Shown: in pieces, positions 25,841 to 33,312 of the stretch
Layout: every line of letters begins with the position of its first letter
How positions within the stretch are numbered: the stretch's first letter is position 1
NCBI GenBank assembly: GCA_020630525.1
Contig: JAHDBF010000004.1
Span: 1-33,312 of the forward strand
Reading direction: 5' to 3'
DNA: 33,312 bases
Source of the DNA: Saprospiraceae bacterium
Lineage (GTDB): Bacteria > Bacteroidota > Bacteroidia > Chitinophagales > Saprospiraceae
Notes under the pieces: model-generated
Database searches by the model: none
The model's input: the letters and a program-made list of their open reading frames with translations, nothing else
What the model was told of the DNA's origin: nothing
Position numbers and translations under genes: made by a program

Positions 25841-28800
25841 TTGCTGAGAAAATTCATATCATATATTCTGCTAAACCTACTTGTTTTTCAGTTAGGAAAT
25901 AATTTATTATTTGCAAATGGTATTGAAGTAAGTGTGACTACTTCTACACCTGTTTGTGGAGAAGAATGTATTACCCTATTACCAACTATTGAGATGGGAA
26001 CAGCAACCTGTTTTCTTTGGACTTCAAACTTAGGATATTATAATGATTCTGATTTTGAACCAGTTGTTTGCCCAGAGGACGAAGAAACTTTTACCATTAC
26101 CGTATGGAATGATGATTCTGGACCTAACTTGATTACAAACGGGGATTTTGAACTAGGCAATACAGGTTTTAGTTCTGATTACGATTTTGACTCTTGTCCT
26201 CCAGGAAATCAGTGGGGTTCTTTGGGATGTGAGGGTGTATATGTACTAACCACAAATTCAGGAGATACCCATACCAACTTTCCAGATTGTAATGCATTGG
26301 ACGGAGGCATATTTATGGCACTAAATGGAGCTCAAGGACTTCAGAATGTTTGGTGTCAAACGTTAAGTGTAAATCAAAATTCAAAATATGAATTTTCAGC
26401 TTTAGGTGCTTCAATACATCCAGATTCGCCAGCAGAATTACAATTTGCTATAAATGGTAGTCCATTAAGCAACACACTAAGTTTAGCTGGTACTTGTAGC
26501 TGGTTGGAACTACTTGATGTATGGATCTCAGACGCTAATACATCTGCAGAAATCTGTATTACAAACCTAAATACGGCATTGAGTGGAAATGACTTTGCTA
26601 TTGATAATATTTTCTTAGGAGAATATTGCAAAGCTAGTGCAGAGATAACCGTGGCACCTATTTCAGATACTGAACCACCAGTAATTGTAGGAAACGTTGC
26701 AGATATTATGCTAGATTGCGGCGCAGATATTCCGAATATTATTGCCTTAATGACGACAGATAATTGTGACCCTAATTTCCCTCAAGCACTTGTCCCAACT
26801 GTTACAGAGTCAGGCGATCAATGTGAGGAACCTTTAACAATAATACGTACGTACATTGCCACTGATGCCTCTGGCAATACTTCTGAGCCATTTATTCAAA
26901 CAATAATAGTGCGTGCTGATGAAGAAGCTCCAATTATTGAAAGTGGAAACTTAGTAGACGTTACACTTTCTTGTGGTGAGGATATTCCTTTTGCCATAAC
27001 TTTAGTAGCCACTGATGATTGCGATCCAAATTTTCCGCAAAATGTATCACCAATAGAATCAGAATCAGGAGATGGTTGTAGCTCAGATAGAACAATAATA
27101 AGATCATACGAAATAGCTGATCAATGCGGCAACAATGCTATTCCAGTCATACAAACAATAACGATAAAAGCAGATTTAGAAAATCCAATAATCGAAAGTC
27201 CTTCACAAATCGCAGATATAAATTGCCAAGATCCATTGCCGACACAACAAACATTACAGGCCTCCGATGATTGTACACAACAAGTTGATGTCATTGCCTC
27301 TATAGATGATTATGATATAGATAACTGTAGTGGATATACGATTACCTACCGATGGACAGCAATTGATGAATGCGACAATACAGCAGAAGAAACCATTACT
27401 TTTAATGTACTGCCAGACAATAGCATTCCAATTTTTGATTCAAGTCCTGCCAACATTCCAAACGTAAATTGTGGTGACATTCTTCCAACACCAGAAACAT
27501 TAACTGCGACAGATGACTGTGATACAGATTTAGAAATTACGACTGAAGTCATTTCAGAAACAGAAAATATGTGTGATGGATATTCAATAACACACATTTG
27601 GACTGTAGTAGATGATTGCAATAATGAAAATAGCACTTCTACAAGTTTTATGGTTTTACCAGATACAGAAGCCCCAGATTTAGTATTGCCAGATGATATA
27701 ACTGTTGAATGTAACAATATTCCACCTATAGGAATAGCTACTGCAACTGACAACTGTGACAGCAACCCAACTGTAATATTCGTAGAAGAGATAATCAACG
27801 ATGGATCATGTCCATATACTATAGAACGCTCTTGGTATGCAGAAGATATTTGTGGTAATGCCTCAGATATTCAAACACAAACAATAACTGTAGGTGATAC
27901 AGAAAATCCAGAAATATTAAATATTCCTTCCGATATAACTTTAGATTGCTTCAGTGATTTTGAGGCAATTATTCCAGATTTAAATTGGATTGACAATTGT
28001 ACTACTGGGGGAATAGTTATAGGATCGGAAGAACCTAATTCTAGTCAATTAGATTGTAATGGTGGAGAATTTATACGGACTTGGGAAGTCATTGACGCAT
28101 GCAATAACGTAACTACAGAAACACAATCAATTGTAATATTACCAAAATCCGAAGTAGAATGGATCGGAGATTTACCTGTAGACATAACCATCAATTGCGG
28201 TGAAGAAATTCCTGAATTGCCAAATTTAAATTATGCCAATACTGACAATGGGTTTTGCGCAGAATCAGGAACGGTTCCTGTATTTGACGATGGTGCAGAT
28301 TTAATTAATTGTGGTGATAAAAAAATATATTCTTGGTTATTAGAAGAAGATGAAAACAACTGCATAAATGAGCTTCTACACACTATAACAATCAGTGTCC
28401 AAGATACTGAAAATCCAACCTTTATTAATCCACCATTAGATCTCACTATAGATTGCTACACAGACATTCCAATAGCTGAGGAACTTCAATGGGAAGATAA
28501 TTGTTCTGTAGGAGGGTTTTCTATTGCCGCGGAATCAGACATATTCTCAGAATGCTCTGGTGGAGAAATTATAAGAACATGGACAGCTATTGATGATTGT
28601 GGAAATGAAGAAATTTACGAACAAACAATTGAAGTTGAAGCTATAAATCTAGCTAATTGGGTGGTAACATTACCAATAGATATTACGATTCAATGTGGAG
28701 AAGATCCACCCCCATTTATAAGTTTAGATTATTCTAACAATGAATCTAATGAAGGCTGCATTGAAGAAGGAACAATCTCTCCTATCGAAAATGGATCACT

Positions 28801-31800
28801 TAATCAACCGGGAGATCAACTGACGTTAACTTGGGAATACGAATCTTTTTGTGGAAACATACTTTCTCATACTCAAACTATAACCGTTGGAGAAATTCCA
28901 GATGCATTAATTTCTGGGTCGACATCTTTTTGTCCAGGCTCTTCTACAATACTAGGATTAACAGAAAGTTACAATGAATACAACTGGTCTAATGGCTCAA
29001 ATGAACCTGAAATAGAAGTTAGTGAAGAAAACACATATATTGTTACCGTTACTGACATTAACGGATGTACCACTTCAACAGAAATAGAAATTACTATAGA
29101 CAATGAATTATTTCCTTCTATAGATGGGTCAGAAACTATTTGTCCAGATGAGTCAATAACACTGGATGTTGGCAATGGATTCATAAACTACTTATGGAAT
29201 GATGGCAGCGAGGAAGCATCAATAACTATTTATAACGGTGGTTGGTATTCCATAACTGTTTCAGACGATAATGGATGTGAAGGTACTGCAGAAATTTATG
29301 TTGAAGAAGTAGAAGCAGAACAAGTAGAAATCTTAGGTGATCTATCAGTGTGTTTATCTGACCTTGCAATATTAAATGCCAGTGAAGGATTTAGTATCTA
29401 CGAATGGGAAAATGGTGCCATAGGATCAGAAATAGTTGCAGAAATTAATGGAGATTACACGGTAACTGCAACGGATAATAATGGATGTATCTCCTCAACT
29501 TCGGTCGAATTGGAATATGTTGATAATCCAGAACCGATAATCATTGTTGAAGAAGAATTTTGCCAAGGAGAATCTATCACCTTAGAATTAAATGAAAGTT
29601 ATGACTTGTATCTATGGTCAACAGATTCTGAAAATACTAGTATAGAAATTAATGAACCAGGCACATACTCTGTTACTATCACAGATGAAAATGAATGCAC
29701 TGGAGTAGCAACAACTACCATCACTCCTCAGTCAGCACTAAATGTAACCATACAAGGATCACCAAGTTTTTGCGAAGGAGGATATACAACTCTAAGTGCG
29801 GAAGGATGGTCAAGTTACTTTTGGTCGAATAATGAAATTTCATCATCTATCCAAGTAGAATCCGAAGGACTTTATTCATTAACCGTAACTGATGAAAATG
29901 GATGTGAAGCTACTGCTGATATAAATATAACAGTACAAAATTCATTAAACCCAAGCATTTCTGGACCGACAACAATATGTCCCAATTCTAGTATTACACT
30001 AAATACTGAAAACGGTTATACTAGCTATTTATGGAGCAATAATGAAAACACACAAGAAATAAGTATTACTGAAGCAGGATTATACGCTATTACAGTTACA
30101 GATAATTCTAACTGTTCCGGTATTGCAGAAATTAATATCGTAGAATCAATTCCATCAGAAATTTCAATCCTAGGAAATTTAAGTTTCTGTCAAGGTAGTA
30201 CAACTACGTTAACGGTAGATGGCGATTGGCAAAATTATGTTTGGTCTAATAATGCAACAGCTAATACAATACAAGTGGTAGAAGCTGAAAATTATAGTGT
30301 TACCGTAACAGATGCAAATGGATGCACAAATAGTAGTGAAGTTACTGTAAGTGAACAAATAAATCCTACTCCAATAATTGATGGACCTACAGAGTTATGC
30401 AGCGGATCTACAATAAGTCTCCAAACTACAAATACATACAATTCTTATTACTGGAATAATGGAGAGACTACAGAAACAATTTCTGTATCAAATGCTGGCA
30501 TATATAGCCTAACCGTCACTGACGATCTAGGTTGTACTGGTACTAGCAATACAAATATTATTTCTTTAATTGCCGACCAAGTAATTATCGGAGGTTCTAC
30601 ATCTTTCTGTTCTAATTCTTCAACTACACTGGATGGTGGAGATAATTATACTTCTTGGAATTGGTCGACAGGAGAATCTTCTCAAATAATATCAATTAAT
30701 ACAGAAGGAAGTTATAGTGTTACTGTTACTGATCAAAACAATTGTACTTCTAGTAGTCAAGTATTGGTAACTGAAGAAAGTTCTTTATCACCTGTAATCA
30801 CGGGAGATTTAGATTTTTGTTTTGGAGAATCTGGGTTTCTTTCCAGTGGTGAATTCTCTTCTTGGAATTGGAACGGTCCATCAGGAACATACAATACTCA
30901 ACAAATAGAAATTTCTGAAGAAGGAACATATACACTCGAGGTTACAGATGCAAGTGGATGTTCTGGATCCAGTACTGTAGAGGTGAAAATACTAGAAACT
31001 CCAACTCCACAAATAATTGGGAATTTAAACATTTGTCCAGATACAGAGACCATACTTTCTCTCAATGAGTCTTTCTCTACTTATGAATGGAATAATGGAA
31101 ATCAAAGTCAAAATTTCACTATTAATGAGCCAAATACATATAGTGTAACCGTTACAGATTTCAATGGTTGTAAAGCTTCTAGTTCGGTTGAAGTTGTTCA
31201 AGAGAATATTCCTAATTTTGATATTATAAATACTGAATGTGCAGAAGATGGTATGACTTATAGTATCACGTTTAGTACTGATGGAGATACTTTTGAAATC
31301 AATAACAATGAATTAAATACAATAGAAAATACTGACGGGACATTTTCTATCTTCCAAATAGATACTTCAGAAAATGTATCTATTATAATTACAAATAGTG
31401 TTACAACATGTCTTGCAAATTATGATATTGAGGCACCTAATTGTGGGTGCGGTGCCAAAGCCGATATTGGTTCGGGAGTGCTTACATGCGAAATTGAAAA
31501 TATAATATTGGGAGGAGGAAGCACTTCTATTGGACCAGAATTTTTAATAGAATGGTTTGATGAAAATGGAAATCCTCTAGGAAACACAGTAGAACTTTTA
31601 GTCTCTGAACCAGGCATGTACACTATGGTCGTAACTGACCTTATTTTAAACTGTGAGGACATCGCCACTTATTCTGTAGCAGCAAATCAAGATCCTCCAA
31701 TGGCAAACATTTTAGTTGATCCTAGTAATATTATTGATTGTAGTGTTGAAAGTGTTTTCTTATCGGTAGATGATCCGCAACCAGGAATTATGTACAACTG

Positions 31801-33229
31801 GCAAATTGATGATTATGCATTACCTAATGAAATTTCAATAGAAGTATCAAATACTGCAGAAGTATCTTTGGTCGCACTAGATACCGTAACGCTTTGTTCT
31901 TCTATGGATGTGGAAAACATTATTAATGGTGAAGAATATCCTGCCATTACTATTGGGCAACCACTAGATTTAAACTGCTTTAATCATACCATCGTTATTG
32001 ATGCAACAGAAACTGTAACTGGTGAAAATATTCAGCAACAATGGTATGATGAAAATATGATTCCTATTGCGAATGCAAATTCAACTAGCTTAGAAGTACA
32101 AGAACCAGGAACATACTACTTGCAAAACACAGATGTTTCTAATGGCTGTGAATTAATCGAATCTATAAACATTACAGAAAATACAATCAGTCCTGAGATT
32201 AATGCAGGAGAAGATTTGTCAATCCCTTGTAATGAAAATGGAGTACTCATAAATGCAACTATACTAAGTTCTTTTAGTGAAGATCTTACTTTACAATGGT
32301 CTTTCGAAGGCAATATCTTGAACAGTGTTACAAATAATTTAAATCCGATATTTAATCAAGAAGGGATATATCAACTAACAGTTATAGATAATATCAACGG
32401 ATGCAGTGCAAGTGACTCTGTTAATATCAATATGGAAAATGATATCCCAACAGGTTTAAATTTTGAAATAGAATTTTCACCTTGTGGCGACTATACTGAT
32501 GGAGAAATCATCATCCAAGAAACCATTGGAGGAACAGCTCCTTATGAATATCTAGTAAATGAAACTAGTTTAAATGGTTCTAGTATTACAAATCTATCTG
32601 CTGGCGAATACACAATTCAAGTTATTGATAGCAAAGGATGTAGCTATGAAGAGACTATTGAACTACCAACTGGTAATAATATTAATGTATTTGCTAGCCC
32701 CAACAATTTTATTTTAACGAATGGAGATGAAGGAGTCGTAAATCTAATTACTAACTTGGACGACAATATAAATTATATTATTTCCTGGGATAATGAAGAA
32801 GGAGTTTCCTGCACAAATTGCTTATCAGATATTGTATTAAATCCAACAACATCTCAGGATTACAATATTACCCTAATTGATGAAAATGGATGTATCGACA
32901 GTACAAGTATTCGGGTTACTGTGCGACATGTTATTGACATCTATATACCTACAGTTTTTACACCTGATGAAATCGGTGAAAATCAGTATTTTACTGTATT
33001 TACCGATGAAAACATTATTACATTAACAGGTTTTAAAATTTATGATCGTTGGGGCGAATTAATATTTACAACACCAGGAGACATTCTTCCTAATGTACCT
33101 CACTTAGGTTGGAATGGAATCTATAACAACAAACCTGCAAACCCAGGTGTATATGTTTATATAGTTGAATATAAAGATATTGATGGCAATAAAGGTGTGT
33201 CTGTTGGAGACATTACTTTAGTTAGGTAA
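25841..33229 (+). CDS. Giant secreted adhesin, SprB/CHU_C type (complete)
   Basis: 2462 aa starting at TTG; no in-frame ATG precedes the signal peptide (MLRKFISYILLNLLVFQLGNNLLFANG). A galactose-binding-like domain follows (about 94-263; NLITNGDFELGNTGF...YEFSALGASIHPDS...GNDFAIDNIFLG) and could bind sugar. Next are nine HYR-like domains (276-1020), 11 Ig/PKD-like modules (1021-1792), a conserved Cys-rich region, a SprB-like repeat (about 2205-2275; GDYTDGEIIIQETIGGTAPYEYLV) and a gliding-motility-associated C-terminus (2365-2462; IDIYIPTVFTP...YDRWGE). It should be exported by T9SS and displayed on the surface. It is a domain-by-domain paralogue of the gene at the left edge but lacks four modules and one HYR unit. 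A hairpin follows the stop. Confidence 0.92.
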   Translation: MLRKFISYILLNLLVFQLGNNLLFANGIEVSVTTSTPVCGEECITLLPTIEMGTATCFLWTSNLGYYNDSDFEPVVCPEDEETFTITVWNDDSGPNLITNGDFELGNTGFSSDYDFDSCPPGNQWGSLGCEGVYVLTTNSGDTHTNFPDCNALDGGIFMALNGAQGLQNVWCQTLSVNQNSKYEFSALGASIHPDSPAELQFAINGSPLSNTLSLAGTCSWLELLDVWISDANTSAEICITNLNTALSGNDFAIDNIFLGEYCKASAEITVAPISDTEPPVIVGNVADIMLDCGADIPNIIALMTTDNCDPNFPQALVPTVTESGDQCEEPLTIIRTYIATDASGNTSEPFIQTIIVRADEEAPIIESGNLVDVTLSCGEDIPFAITLVATDDCDPNFPQNVSPIESESGDGCSSDRTIIRSYEIADQCGNNAIPVIQTITIKADLENPIIESPSQIADINCQDPLPTQQTLQASDDCTQQVDVIASIDDYDIDNCSGYTITYRWTAIDECDNTAEETITFNVLPDNSIPIFDSSPANIPNVNCGDILPTPETLTATDDCDTDLEITTEVISETENMCDGYSITHIWTVVDDCNNENSTSTSFMVLPDTEAPDLVLPDDITVECNNIPPIGIATATDNCDSNPTVIFVEEIINDGSCPYTIERSWYAEDICGNASDIQTQTITVGDTENPEILNIPSDITLDCFSDFEAIIPDLNWIDNCTTGGIVIGSEEPNSSQLDCNGGEFIRTWEVIDACNNVTTETQSIVILPKSEVEWIGDLPVDITINCGEEIPELPNLNYANTDNGFCAESGTVPVFDDGADLINCGDKKIYSWLLEEDENNCINELLHTITISVQDTENPTFINPPLDLTIDCYTDIPIAEELQWEDNCSVGGFSIAAESDIFSECSGGEIIRTWTAIDDCGNEEIYEQTIEVEAINLANWVVTLPIDITIQCGEDPPPFISLDYSNNESNEGCIEEGTISPIENGSLNQPGDQLTLTWEYESFCGNILSHTQTITVGEIPDALISGSTSFCPGSSTILGLTESYNEYNWSNGSNEPEIEVSEENTYIVTVTDINGCTTSTEIEITIDNELFPSIDGSETICPDESITLDVGNGFINYLWNDGSEEASITIYNGGWYSITVSDDNGCEGTAEIYVEEVEAEQVEILGDLSVCLSDLAILNASEGFSIYEWENGAIGSEIVAEINGDYTVTATDNNGCISSTSVELEYVDNPEPIIIVEEEFCQGESITLELNESYDLYLWSTDSENTSIEINEPGTYSVTITDENECTGVATTTITPQSALNVTIQGSPSFCEGGYTTLSAEGWSSYFWSNNEISSSIQVESEGLYSLTVTDENGCEATADINITVQNSLNPSISGPTTICPNSSITLNTENGYTSYLWSNNENTQEISITEAGLYAITVTDNSNCSGIAEINIVESIPSEISILGNLSFCQGSTTTLTVDGDWQNYVWSNNATANTIQVVEAENYSVTVTDANGCTNSSEVTVSEQINPTPIIDGPTELCSGSTISLQTTNTYNSYYWNNGETTETISVSNAGIYSLTVTDDLGCTGTSNTNIISLIADQVIIGGSTSFCSNSSTTLDGGDNYTSWNWSTGESSQIISINTEGSYSVTVTDQNNCTSSSQVLVTEESSLSPVITGDLDFCFGESGFLSSGEFSSWNWNGPSGTYNTQQIEISEEGTYTLEVTDASGCSGSSTVEVKILETPTPQIIGNLNICPDTETILSLNESFSTYEWNNGNQSQNFTINEPNTYSVTVTDFNGCKASSSVEVVQENIPNFDIINTECAEDGMTYSITFSTDGDTFEINNNELNTIENTDGTFSIFQIDTSENVSIIITNSVTTCLANYDIEAPNCGCGAKADIGSGVLTCEIENIILGGGSTSIGPEFLIEWFDENGNPLGNTVELLVSEPGMYTMVVTDLILNCEDIATYSVAANQDPPMANILVDPSNIIDCSVESVFLSVDDPQPGIMYNWQIDDYALPNEISIEVSNTAEVSLVALDTVTLCSSMDVENIINGEEYPAITIGQPLDLNCFNHTIVIDATETVTGENIQQQWYDENMIPIANANSTSLEVQEPGTYYLQNTDVSNGCELIESINITENTISPEINAGEDLSIPCNENGVLINATILSSFSEDLTLQWSFEGNILNSVTNNLNPIFNQEGIYQLTVIDNINGCSASDSVNINMENDIPTGLNFEIEFSPCGDYTDGEIIIQETIGGTAPYEYLVNETSLNGSSITNLSAGEYTIQVIDSKGCSYEETIELPTGNNINVFASPNNFILTNGDEGVVNLITNLDDNINYIISWDNEEGVSCTNCLSDIVLNPTTSQDYNITLIDENGCIDSTSIRVTVRHVIDIYIPTVFTPDEIGENQYFTVFTDENIITLTGFKIYDRWGELIFTTPGDILPNVPHLGWNGIYNNKPANPGVYVYIVEYKDIDGNKGVSVGDITLVR
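26666..28900 (+). repeat. HYR-like domain array of giant adhesin 2
   Basis: Nine protein-level units (residues 276-1020) are delimited by D-x-E-x-P or related linkers, with V-x-C...DNC/DDC...CGN cysteines. Each has a counterpart in the same order in the first adhesin. A single unit here (DPLPTQQTLQASDDC) corresponds to two tandem units there. Confidence 0.7.
28901..31216 (+). repeat. 11-module Ig/PKD-like tandem array in giant adhesin 2
   Basis: Eleven modules of ~70 aa (772 aa in total) share the paired-Cys, Y-W and TVTD-NGC pattern. Modules 1-7 match modules 1-7 of adhesin 1. Modules 8-11 (30371-31216, 282 aa) match the four-module block that occurs twice in adhesin 1. Confidence 0.85.
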
Positions 33230-33273
33230 GACTGGTTAATTTTACAATATAATTCAAAATATAATTCAATAAA

Positions 33274-33312
33274 TAAAGCTTGTTTCAACAAAGCACATTG
33301 AAACAAGCTTTA
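33274..33312. terminator. Intrinsic terminator hairpin at right edge
   Basis: A perfect 15-bp stem TAAAGCTTGTTTCAA / TTGAAACAAGCTTTA has a 9-nt loop and starts 44 nt after the adhesin stop. The window ends at the last base of the right arm, so any T-tract is not visible. Confidence 0.75.

Overview
The window reads as chromosomal DNA of a Bacteroidota bacterium, plausibly from the Saprospiria/Cytophagia side of the phylum. The grounds are low-GC DNA, several proteins with type IX secretion (T9SS) C-terminal domains, an ECF sigma/FecR/TonB-receptor triad with STN and DUF4974 domains, a TAnnTTTG-like promoter, and near absence of Shine-Dalgarno sites. No tRNA, rRNA, CRISPR, integrase or transposase was seen.

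Layout. (1) 1-7628: the 3' part of a giant secreted adhesin, cut by the left edge. It has HYR-like domains, 15 tandem ~70-aa Ig/PKD-like modules, a SprB-like repeat and a gliding-motility-associated (CHU_C) C-terminus, followed by a strong hairpin. (2) 7730-9248: a secreted beta-sandwich protein (minus strand), divergent from a small cytosolic Ala/Gly-rich protein. (3) 9307-13989: a five-gene minus-strand operon of exported proteins (CsgG-like, a larger paralogue, an LPP20-like lipoprotein, a DUF6175-like protein and an unknown), probably an envelope complex. (4) 14315-15784: a vanadium-haloperoxidase/PAP2-type lipoprotein. (5) 16005-25593: ECF sigma factor, FecR anti-sigma factor and TonB-dependent receptor, then on the same strand a secreted alpha/beta-hydrolase and a secreted protein carrying a PEP-synthase/glucan-water-dikinase-like catalytic core with a T9SS type A sorting domain. 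(6) 25841-33229: a second, complete giant adhesin, a module-by-module paralogue of the first, ending in another hairpin at the right edge.

How the parts may work together (inference). The sigma/FecR/receptor triad looks like a surface-signalling device that senses or imports a ligand. The two secreted enzymes downstream could act on that ligand. The giant proteins would provide surface adhesion or gliding contact. The five-gene operon looks like an outer-membrane or periplasmic assembly factor set.

Most unusual items: the exported dikinase-like enzyme, an ATP-type catalytic core outside the cytoplasm; the paired giant adhesins, whose arrays differ by a clean four-module block; the envelope operon containing an internal paralogue pair; and a nested inverted-repeat element at 21682-21789.
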